From: Maratus speciosus
Taxonomy: Eukaryota > Arthropoda > Arachnida > Araneae > Salticidae
NCBI GenBank assembly: GCA_963932465.1
Contig: OZ010791.1
Location: 320,970,283-321,034,282 of the forward strand
Direction: 5' to 3'
Length of the DNA stretch: 64,000 nt
Position 1 is the first letter of the stretch. Each line of letters begins with the position of its first letter. The notes under the pieces were generated by a model. The model worked only from the letters and a program-made list of their open reading frames with translations, searched no databases and was not told the origin of the DNA. Positions 10,755 through 22,539 of this stretch are shown piece by piece. A program made the position numbers and the translations under genes.

Positions 10755-10765
10755 TTTTAATAAAA
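10755..10765 (+). terminator. Possible polyadenylation signal
   Basis: AATAAA (within TTTTTAATAAAATC) about 70 bp downstream of the candidate exon's stop codon. Such hexamers are common by chance in this AT-rich DNA. Confidence 0.2.
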
Positions 10766-11214
10766 TCATAGTGAAATTTATACATTAGAAGTTTAGGCAA
10801 TTCTAAGATTGTAAATCCAACATAAATCGGTCGATTCAAAAGTATGTTATTTTTAAGCCTTTCCACAGCACTTAAGTCTTCATCTTACGTTAAATATGCT
10901 TTAAACTAGGTGAAGTCATTAATTTTCAACTCTTTTTCAGTGTTGCAAAGCACAATATTTCTCCTTTTTCCAAAAACAGTTGTTCATTAATTTAAAAAAG
11001 TTTTTTTCTTAGTTCAAAAAAAAAAAAAAAAAAACTCCGTTTTCGCATTCAGCATATATTTCAGTTAACAATCATCCTTGACAATAATTAAACAAAAACA
11101 TTATTGTTAAAAGCTAATTCGCGTTCTTTTGATTAGTAAAAATAATTTATATTCTTTTAAATAATAATTAAATGAAAATAAATGTAAAGTTGTTTATTAA
11201 AAGCTTTATTTGAG

Positions 11215-11450
11215 AAAAAACTTGTTTCGGAAATTAACAAATGACTGAAAGAAAAATTAACTAATTTATTAAAAAGTTTTATTACCAAATAACTTACTGA
11301 AAAAAAAACTTGTTCGGAAATTAACAAATAACTAAATGAAAATTAACTAATTTATTTAAAACTTTATTACAATGACTAAATGAAAAACATGTTTTGAAAA
11401 TTAACAAATGACTAAAAATTATAACTTATTTCGTTAAAACTTAAAAATGT
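11215..11450. repeat. ~80-87-bp AT-rich tandem repeat, ~2.7 copies
   Basis: Units begin ACTTGTTTCGGAAATTAAC (about 11220), ACTTGTTCGGAAATTAAC (about 11306) and CATGTTTTGAAAATTAAC (about 11388). Each continues AAATGACTAAATGAAAAATT-like sequence. The bases between 10770 and 11215 hold no recognisable gene. Confidence 0.65.
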
Positions 11451-11469
11451 ATTAACCTCTTTATGTCAG

Positions 11470-11640
11470 TTCAAAATAGGATGATGTCATCACAGGTGAG
11501 TTGAAAATCCTATCAAGAGAGGGCGCTCGTGTTCATGCCCTCGGGTGAAAGCGATGGTGCTGCCACCTAGGTTCGACTCTCGACCAATCAGAAGCCAGCT
11601 TTTATCTAGATGAAACCGGTTTCCGAGGAAGCATTCGTTC
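11470..11640 (+). promoter_or_regulatory. Proximal promoter-like region
   Basis: CRE-like GATGTCATCAC near 11482, AGAGGGCGCTCGTGTT near 11517 (also present near 6672 in the palindrome modules) and CGACCAATCAGAAGCCAGC near 11580, whose CCAAT box lies about 55 bp before the predicted start. The same three elements occur in the palindrome modules in the same order for the last two, so these are members of one regulatory or repeat family. Confidence 0.4.
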
Positions 11641-11698
11641 ATTAGCCCGGTGGATTTCATACTGGTCGGACGTGTCTCCGCGCAGCTCCTTGGTAAGT
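11639..11698 (+). promoter_or_regulatory. Initiator + DPE core promoter, 52-nt first exon, splice donor
   Basis: TTCATT places a candidate transcription start A at 11641. GGACGT, a perfect match to the DPE consensus RGWYVT, occupies +28 to +33 (11668-11673), exactly the required spacing. CTTG/GTAAGT gives a strong splice donor at 11693. The predicted first exon (11641-11692) has no ATG and would be 5' UTR. No TATA box is seen, consistent with a DPE-type promoter. The downstream exon is unknown; CTCTACTACAG at about 11817-11827 is the nearest plausible acceptor. Confidence 0.45.
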
Positions 11699-11847
11699 TT
11701 TTTTAACAGTTTGCATGCGACTTTTCTAATCACCTCATCATTATCTTTCCTTTGTTTTAATCCCTCTCTAACAGTAGACTTTCATTAATTAACATTATCC
11801 TTTGTTCTAATCCCTCTCTACTACAGGAGACTTTTCATTATCGCTTC

Positions 11848-12145
11848 TTTGTTTAACCCCTCTACTATAACATATCGTGTGGACGCCAGTCTGTCTCGAC
11901 TCCACCCACCTGTCCATCACTTTCTTATCTCTCCTTACCTGTCTTTGTTTAACCCCTCTACTATAGCATGTCGTGAGGGCGCCAGTCTGTCTCGACTCCA
12001 CCCACCTGTTCATCACTTTCTTATCTCCCGTACCTGTCTTTGTTTAACCCCTCTACTATAGCATACCGTGTGGGCGTCAGTCTGTCTCGACTCCACCCAC
12101 CTGTCCATCACATTCTTATCTCCCCCTACCTGTCAATCACTCAAC
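11848..12145. repeat. 95-96-bp tandem repeat, ~3 copies
   Basis: TTTGTTTAACCCCTCTACTA starts units at 11848, 11944 and 12039 (periods 96 and 95). Each unit contains CCAGTCTGTCTCGACTCC and CCACCCACCTGTCCATCA. The array decays at 12130-12165 into CCGCCCACCTGTCAATCA, a string also found near 7402-7420 in the palindrome. Open frames here follow the repeat and are not taken as genes. Confidence 0.8.
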
Positions 12146-12261
12146 TCCGCCCACCTGTCAATCATCCTTGCTCCCTGCTCTTGGCTCCTGGTGAAGCAGA
12201 ACTGTCTTTTTCCTTCTACTGCCCCCCAATAAAAGATAAAATGGAAGATTGAAAATAGATA

Positions 12262-12635
12262 CAGAATAAAGATTTTATGATATTGTGCCAGATTTTTGGT
12301 ACTATATAGGATACATTATCATTACAGGCCTTATGCTCACGTGCAATGGTTTCAACTGATTCTCAAATCGTGCTTTCAAAGAGGTTACTACGCGGAACTA
12401 TGATTTTTGCATAGCATCATAAACAGGATACAGCTCTTTCTCGGTTCTACTTCGATAACGAAGACTGCTATATTAATTTTGAAGAGGCGAAAATCATAGT
12501 TCCGTGTATTAAACCTTTTGAAAGCATGATTAGAGAATCAGTTGAAATCATTGCACGTGAGCATAATGCCTATAATGACAATGTATTCTATAATATACCA
12601 AAAACCTGGCATAATATCATAAAGTCTTAATTCTG
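12262..12635. mobile_element. Foldback MITE, 374 bp, TA duplications (Tc1/mariner type)
   Basis: The left half (12262-12410) is the inverted copy of the right half (12480-12635). Termini are CAGAATAAAGATTTTATG and its near complement ending at 12635. TA dinucleotides lie directly outside (12260-12261 and 12636-12637). Inner landmarks such as TGCTCACGTGCAATG pair across about 150 bp per arm. There is no coding capacity. TA duplication plus long inverted arms indicates a non-autonomous Tc1/mariner-type element; the mobilising family is unknown. Confidence 0.85.
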
Positions 12636-12639
12636 TATG

Positions 12640-13915
12640 TGTTTACAATATTTCAGTTTTCCCTATTTTTGCCAATAACTGGTTTGCATGTGGATCATTG
12701 CCTAGTGCATATATGGCGACACTCGTTGTGCTTCAATCGAACTTTAGATTCATTTCAAACTTATTTCATTAAAAAAATTCTGAGGTATTCACTGGATGGC
12801 GCCACTGTCTTTTTGCAATCATATCATTGGTAAAAAATTGGAAAAATTGTCTCTCGCATAGGAAGCGTTCATCTCTGGAATTTTAGTGATTTCACCAACA
12901 TATTTTATCCTGAGGACGACTGCAGAAGCAGCTCGAAACTTAGATTTTATGTTTTTATTGCACAAGTTATTCAACAAGACTTTAATTGCACAAGCTCATG
13001 TTAAAGTTCTTGTTTATGAGTACCACAGAGCAAGTTTGTGTGTTTTTATCGAATGCATTCTTACTTATTATATTTTATGGTGCAATTTTCCAGCATGTAT
13101 TAATGAAATGTTTCTTATTTAGGCAGAAATAACATCACAAGGTTATCCTAAAGAGGTGCAGTTAATTTTTAAATGAAAGTCCCATTTGGGCCATTGTTTA
13201 GCTTAATATTATTTTTTTACTACTACTGGAGTTGTTAAAACTATAGAAGATAGTAATTTCTAATGTTGCATATGTTGCAATATCCATGTAGAATATTTTA
13301 TCTCAGAAATAGATTTTTTATTCCTTAAAATTCGTTGGCCACTGTGCAGTCATATTTTGGACATGTTAACAAAGAATCTAAGATCTACCATTAACCGAAG
13401 TTTTATCTCAAGCTTCCTCTCGCAGTTCACAACTTTCGCTCACCTTATAATTAATATCAGAATGTAACTTTTGATAATTCTATTTATTAACTCAACAGAC
13501 AGCTGTCTCGAGTATATATAAATTCATAGCTATACATAACTGGACACACATACGATCAACAAAATATTGTAAAAAAGATAGAACGTGTATAATAATTTTT
13601 TCAGTTGTATTATAAAATAGCAGTTTGCGATCAGAATTGAGTGATTCATATTTTTCAAGTCACTGCTCGAAAAAATTTTTTAAACTCGAAGTTTATTGTA
13701 GTACAACAGAAAATGACATATTTATAATGAATGAAACAAAAGCCCACCGTTTGTAGATGCTTCAATAAATATTTAAAACACATCAGAAAATAAGTACGAA
13801 AACGATATAATATTTTCGAAAATGAAGACTTTTTTAATAATCTTATTTACTAATACATAATAATACATGGGAATACTTATTTCACACAACAAATTAATTA
13901 CAAAAATATAAACTA
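12640..13915. other. No supported gene
   Basis: AT-rich sequence. Open frames of 60-80 codons occur (for example 12886-13122), but they lack recognisable domains, splice context and repeat-independent support. Confidence 0.6.
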
Positions 13916-13919
13916 TTCA

Positions 13920-14430
13920 CTACACAGTTTATATTAATATTACATCTAGCAGAAAAATAAAATAATTCTTAGTTCTTTTTAAACATTGCTTTAGATCTAG
14001 TTATGTGCTCAGGCAGTTTACTCCGAACTTAAGTAAGATTTACTAGAGTATCACACACAAAAAAATACTATTCTTAGCTTTAAAATTACTTCTGAATCCC
14101 TTGATACTGTCCTGAAGGAGCATATAAAAACTCATTTTCTATTCAACATGTTCCGCATTTTACGTAAATTTTTAATTATTTCTATCTAAACCATTGTTTA
14201 AAATTTACGTGGAACTAGAAGCGTTTCAAGGAACTTTATAAAAAACCCGTCGTTTTAAAGTACTGGAACTAAATAAATATTGGTAAGAGGATACATCTGC
14301 CCTACAAATTTTATTCTTAAATATCTAGAAATATTAACTGCAAAATTTCCTTTCCACCGAAAATTATTTTATAATTCTTAATAAATTTATTTCATTATTA
14401 ATTCTGTAAAACAGTTTTAGAGAAATATTA
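13920..14430 (-). repeat. Dispersed repeat, copy 1 (partner at 44590-45080)
   Basis: Shares ordered blocks with 44590-45080: CTAGATCTAGTT near 13995 and 44650, CTTTAAAATTACTTC, CTGTCCTGAA, AAAACTCATTTTCTA and ATTTTACGT. On the minus strand it resembles the short open frame of the other copy but contains stops after about 30 codons. Confidence 0.55.
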
Positions 14431-14566
14431 TTCGTAATGCTTTTAACTTAAAATTAACACATCAGCATTTTTATGAATATGTTTTCAAAAGCAAAAAGTA
14501 AATAATAAAGTGAAAGGCATAACAGTCACGTATGGACATACAATATTTCATTTTTATTAAACAACT

Positions 14567-15734
14567 AGCGAACTTGCCCGGCGTTGCCCGGGTACGTCAA
14601 AAAACAGCAGGAATTGCTAAAAAGCTCTGAAAATCACAATAAGATATCGCGAAAAAATTTTAAATCGCTGCACAAATTTCGAAAAGACAAAAAAAAAAAA
14701 TATTATATATTGCGTTCGAAGATTGCAAGTTGATTCCTTTCACTAATGTGGAGTACTGGTTGCAAATCGCTAAAATGCACTAAAAGCACATACAAAATTC
14801 CCGAAAAATTCGAAAATTGCTACACGAAATCCGAATAAACTTCATTGAAAGCAGAATGTACTTTAGGTCAAAAATGGCATGTCAAAAAATTGCAGCAGAT
14901 CGCAAAAAAACATAAAATTGCATTAAAAATCACAAAGTTCAAAAATCATGAAAGCCAAAATTTACTATTATTGGATAAAAGTTTCAAATCTAATTCCTTT
15001 GACCTGTGGGCTCTCTTAAAATTTGTTTGGAAAATCAGGCTAAGCATTGTGTCATGTTACTTTTATTCATAATTAATTTACTTGGACTCCCTTAAAAATA
15101 ATTAATATAATCCCTTAAGTTAATATTAGTTTTTGTTGCATTAAAATATCTGTTTGTAGATTTTTTGTAAGCAAGTAATCCTTGTTGTTTTACAATGGAA
15201 GTCTATGGGAATTTGGCGAAATATTAGAGATATCGCCAAGTTGGCGTCACTTTTGGCGACTAATTTTGGTCACCAAATTTGGCGATATATCGCCAGGTTG
15301 TCGACAAACTTGGCGGCATTTGGCAACAGAACTGTGCCCCCCCCTCCTTCGGTAGCCCCCCCCCCTTTTAGGTATGGAGATGCATTAAATGCTGTTCAAT
15401 AATCGCATAAAAAATTCGCTAATAATTCAAAAATCGCTGTACGAATTCCGAATAAACTTTTTTGAAAAGAGAACAAAATTTACTATATTGGCTTAAAAGA
15501 AAGAAAGCGTATTTCTTTTCACTAATGTGGAAAAATCTCCTCGAAACTTAAAAAAGCGCTAAAAATCTCATAAAAAAAATAAAATCGAAAATCGGGCTTC
15601 GAGGTGCAAAACTTTATATGTAGAAGTACCTTTTTCCCAAATTTTGTAGCTCTACGTCCAGTGGTCACTTCAGAACACCGTCGACACACTCACACACACA
15701 CTTCTTTCCTTATTATTATAGATATAAGGATAAA
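14567..15734 (+). mobile_element. Retroelement-like insertion, 1,168 bp, 9-bp target duplications
   Basis: Bounded by direct repeats TAAACAACT at 14558-14566 and 15735-15743. It starts AGCGAACTTGCCCGGCG and ends with CACACACACTTCTTTCC followed by TTATTATTATAGATATAAGG. The GC-rich start, TTATTATAGATA tail and variable-length duplication resemble 3'-tailed non-LTR (RTE-like) non-autonomous elements, but no reverse transcriptase is present. Internal blocks (GAATTCCGAATAAACTT near 15437, AGAACAAAATTTACTAT) recur at 39780-39820. It contains homopolymer C runs at 15338-15345 and 15356-15364. Confidence 0.65.
15195..15330. repeat. Clustered TTTGGCGA / TCGCCAA motifs
   Basis: About nine occurrences in both orientations of TTGGCGA or TCGCCA within 130 bp, inside the retroelement-like insertion. 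A similar cluster is at 53465-53595. The motif resembles an E2F site core, but the arrangement more likely reflects a repeat family. Confidence 0.5.
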
Positions 15735-15743
15735 TAAACAACT

Positions 15744-17672
15744 GTAAATAAATAAAAAATACTCACTTCTATAAATATAGAAAATATAAACATGACTGCA
15801 CTATAGGGAGAAATTAATTAGCTGCTCCATTTATGAATTGAAGCAGGCCATGCTTTCACAAGCCTAAATGAAAGTAAAACACTCGGACCCTACAAACATG
15901 TATTTCACTTTATTTGTTCAACGCACTTCAGTAAATAAATAAATGCATAAGTGAAACTCGAAGCACCGTTGTAGGCACTGGTGCGAAGTAATAATTTCAG
16001 AAGTCTTCGTTAAGGAAAGATGTCAAAAGAACCGTAATTTCTTTAAAATAGTGACGGTGTCACAGTGTCAGGAGATTTGCAGGAGAATGAACCTCGTGTT
16101 CTGTGAATTATGAACTGTTATCTTACCAATAGATTACAATTTCAATTTATACTGTAGCAACGCAAGGTTTATAGTATTTTGTCTTTATTGTATACGATGT
16201 TTTAACTATATTATAATACACTTTTAACATATTTTATTGTCTGGACTTTTTACAACCCCATTCTTTCCTAATTCATTGAAGTTTACAGTACTTTTCATTT
16301 TTTTAAATTTCATTTTTCAAATTAAAGGAAGCCCCGTTCATCTAACATCTTCTATAATAAATAATTTATCTGTAGACGATAAAAAAAAATTAAACTGTGT
16401 GAAATATGAAGCTTTCTTAAGTTAAAGGTTGTATAAGACGTTTCTCCCTTTTTATTCTTCCTTTTTTAAACTCATTTATTGAGTCACCCGGATATTTTGT
16501 TTAAATAACAATGCATTTTTTTTTTCATAAAAATAATCATTTATTAATAAAAATGTGATAAACTAATCACGTAATTAAAATGATATTAGGGTACAGGAAT
16601 ACGTGCGAGCGTGTATGCAAAATTGCATTTAAATTCTTTAGAAATTCTTGCGTCAAGAAGCAGTGAATATTAAGGAACGCGGCTTTACGCAACTTTTTTT
16701 ATTGGCTCCCAATATTGTACCAATGTCACTATGATTGGAAGTAGGTTTAATGAAATACCAATATTGTGACTTTATATTAAAAGTACCATACATTCCAGCG
16801 TATAACGTACACTTTGTTACAAGTAAATCGAACTAAATTTACAGAACGTTATACGCCGGACATAAAAATAAAAGATTATGTATAAGAGAAAAAAAAGAAG
16901 ATCAAAATAATTACTAATTTAACAATTATATTATATAATTACGAATATTTATGTTATTATTAAATTGTGAAAAAAATGACAAAATTGATCTTATAAAACT
17001 AGTAAAAGTTCCCGAATTTTGAATCGTCATTTCTACTTCTTTCGCCGGCTTACTGCATTGTTATTTTATAATTACTAAACGATCCAACCTGGACCTCCGG
17101 GGCTACTGGTATAAAGGGAACCCATTTTTTAATATTAATATCAGCCCCCGGTACGGTATGCTATTTTTTTCTGCCAGCTTATTTTGTGACATCTCCAAAA
17201 AATAACGTTACCTTACAGAAGTTAGCCTTAAACAAAGCAGTACGATTGAATAAAAAAAAGGAGTCAATAGCAATTTTTTAAACTTCTAAGCATCACACAT
17301 TTTCAATTTTTATACCATCGTATTGGGGGAAAAAGTACATTAAATGCAATTTGTTTGAAAACTGCATCTCCATTTATTTTTGAGATATTAATTTTTTTGT
17401 AGTTTTTGGAGCCACTTACTTAATATTGGCAATAGAAGTACTCCATTTCTGTAGAAAGTAAAGGAAAAATAGTTTTAAAATATTAATTATATATTTTTGT
17501 TGCCATTTTTTCATAAACGCCTAAAGAAAATGTAATTAAAATAAGTGCTATTTTGAAAAAATATAAATGAATAATTTCTGTTAAAACATGGAGCTGTTAT
17601 AAACTATATTTAATTTTAAGTGTCTATATTAATGTTACCAACAAATGAAGGCCTGTGAATCATTAGACAGCC

Positions 17673-17675
<3 letters not shown>
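15744..17675. other. No supported gene
   Basis: AT-rich. A short inverted repeat CCAGCGTATAACGT...ACGTTATACGCCGG lies at about 16796-16859. Nothing else is recognised. Confidence 0.6.

Positions 17676-17703
<28 letters not shown>
17676..17703. repeat. Poly-T tract
   Basis: An uninterrupted T run of about 28 bases. Similar tracts are at 21671-21703 (T) and 58410-58439 (A). They may be retroposon tails or assembly-length-variable homopolymers. Confidence 0.8.
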
Positions 17704-17707
<4 letters not shown>

Positions 17708-18223
17708 AAAATTATGTTTTTAACATAACTCTATGAATGCAATGAGATCATGGATCTTCGCATTTACATCTACAAAAGTTTTATTGTTTTTTTGCAAATT
17801 ATCTCAAATTATAAGTGATAAATTGTCTACATTTTCATTTTCGTAAAATTTCTTGAAATCTCTCTCACATTTTGTATTACATCTGATAAAATTAATACAT
17901 TTTATAATAAGTTTTAATACTTCATTAACAACAAGTGATAATTTTTTTTATCACCGAGACTGTATGGATAACATAATTCATAAGCAACATTTCGGAATTT
18001 GCGCTTTTATCCAATTTAAGTAACTATTTCTCTTTCCACTCATAACATAATTCTTTGATAGTGGGCTTTCTTTTTCCCATTATTATTTGACAGCCATATT
18101 CTCTCCAGTTTTAAATTTTAAAATGTATATGTCCTGAAATACTATGTTTATATATTGTGTATTTGATCTGTAGAAGAGCCATAAGAAGTTTACTTTCTCC
18201 CCATTTCCTTCCGTGATGCGCAC

Positions 18224-19267
18224 GGGCATTTACTAATTCCATGAAAGTAGTACCTCATTTAGATAATTGAAAATATTTTTTAGATTAAAAATGTCTAAAT
18301 AGTCAATTTTAGATACACCCTATAAAATTTCATATATAAAAGTTCCTTCATGGGGCATATTGCATTATGTGATAAATATCATATTGTACTAATGTAAATG
18401 ATGTGCAAGTTTTTTTTTTTATAAAAAATAAGAAAAAGAGGTGTGTGTTACTAAAATAACAATACAACCAGAAAAATTAAGGTGCTTTTTTAATATATTA
18501 AAGATGTCAATATATTTATAAACAATTCACATACTTATTCCAGTGTCAGTGTATTTTTTAAGTTTTAAATGGGAACGTTACGAATATAAATTTTTATTCA
18601 GTTATTTTTAAATTGTTTCATCTATTATTTCTATTTTTAGGCTATGACACTACTTTCATAAAAAAAATGACAGAAATTTGTTAATAAGAAATCTGAAATT
18701 GCCCCCCTAAAATGTCATATTGCCTGTCATGGGCATTTACTAATTCCATGAAAGTAGTACCTCATTTAGATAATTGAAAATATTTTTTAGATTAAAAATG
18801 TCTAAATAGTCAATTTTAGATACACCCTATAAAATTTCATATGTAAAAGTTCCTTCATGGGACATATTGCATTATGTGATAAATATCATATTGTACTAAT
18901 GTAAATGATGTGCAAGTTTTTTTTTTAATAAAAAATAAGAAAAAGAGGTGTGTGTTACTAAAATAACATTACAACCAGAAAAATTAAGGTTCTTTTTTAA
19001 TATATTAAAGATGGCAATATATTTATAAAAAATTCACATACTTATTCCAGTGTCAGAGTATTTTTTAAGTTTTAAATGGGAACGTTTCGAATATAAATTT
19101 TTATTCAGTTATTTTTAAATTTTTTCATCTATTATTTCTATTTTTAGGCTATGACACTACTTTCATAAAAAAAATGACAGAAATTTGTTAATAAGAAATC
19201 TGAAATTTCCCCCTAAAATGTCATATTGCCCCCCTGTGGGGCGTACGCCCCACGTTGGGAACCACTG
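18224..19267 (-). mobile_element. hAT element end with 507-bp internal tandem duplication
   Basis: The right terminus reads, on the minus strand, CAGTGGTTCCCAACGTGGGG then CGTACGCCCC, a classic hAT terminal inverted repeat, ending at 19267. Inward, a 507-bp segment is duplicated head to tail: GGGCATTTACTAATTCC starts at 18224 and again at 18731, with few differences between copies. The opposite terminus was not found, so this is a truncated or rearranged element. No transposase remains are recognised in it. Confidence 0.65.
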
Positions 19268-21180
19268 CTGTAGATGTTTAAGAGTGGATCGTATGTGGAA
19301 TTCTTAAGCGGATGCGAATGACGTCATTTTACATAAAATAAAAGCGTGTGTTGTGAGTCTTAAAATTGAAATATGTTTTGTACTATTTATATACACATAT
19401 ATATGTTTTTTCATCGGGGGCGACACTAAATTCTGAAAAAGCAGAATTCCTGTTTTCTTGTGTGTTTTTTTGTTGTTGTTGTTGTTTCTTTTTTTGTTTT
19501 TGTTTTTGTTTTTCCTCTTGTATTTATTTTTAGATTAATCACTTACAACACAAAATGTATTTTTATTTGAAAAGTACTAATTTTGAATTCAAATAAAGTC
19601 TTGAAATTTATTAAAAGCGATACTTTCGTATGAGTAAATAGTCGATGGAGACGCCAAAGAATTCATTTCTTACAGCAGTCGTTTTTTATTCAGATCATTT
19701 GAGTTGTTTAACCTCGTAGTTCGATTACATGTCTGTTTAATTTTTGTTTAATTTATATTATTTTAATATTTTATTTTATTGATGAAGATTTAACTTTATA
19801 ATTGAATATCACCAGGAAATAAATGCTGAACTACACTGAAACCCAGATTTAACGTTATTGAACTGACCATAAATAAATGAAGTTACATGCCGGAAAACGT
19901 TAAATCGAGACAGGACATAAATAAAACACTGAACAGAAAATAAATCTTAATTTAGGTTTAAAAAAAAACTTTATTCATTTACAATGGTTTAGGGATCAGT
20001 TTTCTCAATTACATTTTGAAGAAATCGGTCACTTTACTTGTTTTTAGGTACTGTTTTTAGGGGATTCATCACAGATCCTATTCTCAATATACATGAGTTT
20101 TTTTTTTTTTCAACTTTTTTATCAGGTTCTTCAATATTTCAAAAGAACGCTTTCACTTTTTTCAAAACTTGAATGGTTCCTCTCGTTACTTTAAAAAAAT
20201 AATAATAATTATGCTTTACAATAATCTTTATTTTACTTTTTGCTACAAGTATCATGAAGATTTTTACGGAAAGAAGGAGGTGGGCGTTATTCAGGTATGC
20301 GCAATATATCTTGAAATAGAAAAATTAAATCAGAAAGCTTACGTACGCGTTGAACATCGTTGAGCATTATAGCCAAGAATATACTGTATTTGAAGTTAAA
20401 TGTTATTATTAGAAAAATATTGGATTTACGCTAGAAATATTTGAAATAATACGCTAAAACTCCAGACATATTAGCTTTACATTCGAAATATTTGCATTGA
20501 AATTGCACAAAATAGCTGTTACCAACATTGGTGCAATGCAGGTAAAAGTAAACATCCAAATGTTGGAGGAATATCTTATACCAGTAGAGTCAGTGCCGTC
20601 TAAATTATAGCCAAGATAAGCTATTTCAAAAATATAAACAATATAATCTAAGTATAGCCAACATAAACATTACTAGCCTAATGCTGTTTTCTTAAGACTC
20701 GGCTAATTATTTCATTGAAAGCTCAAAAGATTTATCATTCTAAGCCAGGTTCTCTCCTAGTGTGGTACGCGTAATCCTCGGAGATAAAAGAAAAGATTAG
20801 AGGGGATACGAAACAAGTTTGTTCTTTTAAAAAAATTTTTAAACGCGCAATTAAATGTCCTTATGTAAAAGGTTTTATCATCGAATGCTTTAAAAACAAA
20901 ATATTAAAACATATTAGATATTGAAAATGACATAGAACTCTACTTCAGAAAACTAACATGAAACACTCAAATATATGTTAGGGTAAAAAAGCGGAACGGT
21001 CACATAAAAAAAAAAAGAAAAAAAACTTACCACCTGTGAAGACTACATTCAATGTAAAGTAAAAGTTATGTTCATTCGTATGCATTCGCTTTTTTCATTA
21101 TTTCAATTTTTTTCAATTTTTAATTCATTGCTTTTAGAATAAGGTATAAGTAGAGTACGCTAGCACATTAAATTCTTTAA
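19268..21180. other. No supported gene; weak pogo-type terminus
   Basis: AT-rich. CACTGAAACCCAGATTTAACG at about 19836 resembles the start of pogo/Tigger elements, but no partner end was found. A 64-codon open frame at 20169-20363 has no recognised domain. Confidence 0.45.
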
Positions 21181-21194
21181 GAGGTATGCGAACT

Positions 21195-21260
21195 AAAAAC
21201 CACTGACCTGGACAGAACCACTGACTTCAGAACCACTGACCTGGAACAATGGAACAATGT
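21195..21260. repeat. Short tandem repeat AACCACTGACCTGGA, ~3 copies
   Basis: AACCACTGACCTGGACAG, AACCACTGACTTCAG and AACCACTGACCTGGAAC follow one another, then GGAACAATGGAACAATG. Just downstream are short hairpins (GTTGCGCAGCAAC near 21283; GTGGCTGGTAGCCAC near 21367). Confidence 0.6.
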
Positions 21261-21379
21261 GAACAGCTGATTGGATTGCCTAGTTGCGCAGCAACTTTAC
21301 ATCCAGTGGACAGGTGATCGTGTTGCAAGGGCATTAGGGAGCCTTAAGAAAAAATACTGTTTAGGCGTGGCTGGTAGCC

Positions 21380-21667
21380 ACAAAAATAAATTTACTTTAA
21401 GAAAAAAGAAAAGACTAACAATATAAAGACAAAGTACATAAGTACTAGTATAACATGTTGAAAAGTAAAAAGAAAAACAAAGAAAAGAAATAAAATAACT
21501 AAAAAAGAAAAAAAAAATTCCATTAGTTCCAAAAAAAAAAAAAAAAAAAAAAAAAAAGCAGGAAAAGACGAAAAAGCTACCGGGGAGTGCCCCATTAAAA
21601 AAAAAAGACTCCTTTCAGAGACCATACATTAGTTTAAATATGAAGTGCTAAAAAATTAGCAGAAAAA

Positions 21668-21705
<38 letters not shown>

Positions 21706-22535
21706 TGCTTACAATCATAGTCTTAATGAATTCGGCTTTAAACTTTTTCCGGTGGGACTTTCCAATAATTATTACCATCATTATTCTTTCGGACCATTAT
21801 TGGTAAAATGCTGTTATTTGTATGATAAAATATGCATCAGTGACGAAACATTTTTACAAGTTAACCTATTAGTAAAAAAGATTCGTTTATTTAATTAATA
21901 TATTGTTCTGTAAACAAATTACAATAGCAATTTTTTAATTTGCAAATTACAAAAACAAATTATAATATTGTCAAGATGTTAAGAAAAATACAAGAAAGGT
22001 AAATTTTCCATTCAGATGGAAAAATATAGAAATTTTAAAAGAGGAATAAATGTAAATAATAATCGACTATTCACTAAAATAGAACATACTTCAATAGAAT
22101 TATCTTCAAACTTAACAGAAAAGCAATGATATTATTTTAAAATGTTTATATTCCATATTAAAAAAATTAATTTGAAAAATATCTTTTATAAAATTTGGTA
22201 AGATGAATCGTTCAAAACTTTCTTATTTGGCTTAACAAAAAAAAAAAAAAAAGAAAGACCGGCAATTATGATCCATTATTTATATAAATACAGGTTAATA
22301 CTGAATCTGTAGAAATAAAGGTAAAAAAAAAAAAAAAAAAGCTGAGGTGACAACACGCGTCAAGACAAAAGAAAATTGTTAGTGGTTTTCATGATCATTT
22401 ATTATCCAGTTACTCAGTTTAAAAAAAATTGAAAAGTTGAAAAACCTTACAATAAATAAGCATAAGTACATGCACATGCACATGAATCTCATGAGAAGGA
22501 CTAGGGCCATCTCGCTTAATTTTTTTCAAAAAATC
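21380..22535. other. A/T homopolymer-rich DNA, no gene
   Basis: Contains long A runs (21532-21557), a T33 run (21671-21703) and further A runs near 22240 and 22323. Phe-rich or Lys-rich open frames here are homopolymer artefacts. Confidence 0.65.
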
Positions 22536-22539
22536 AATT

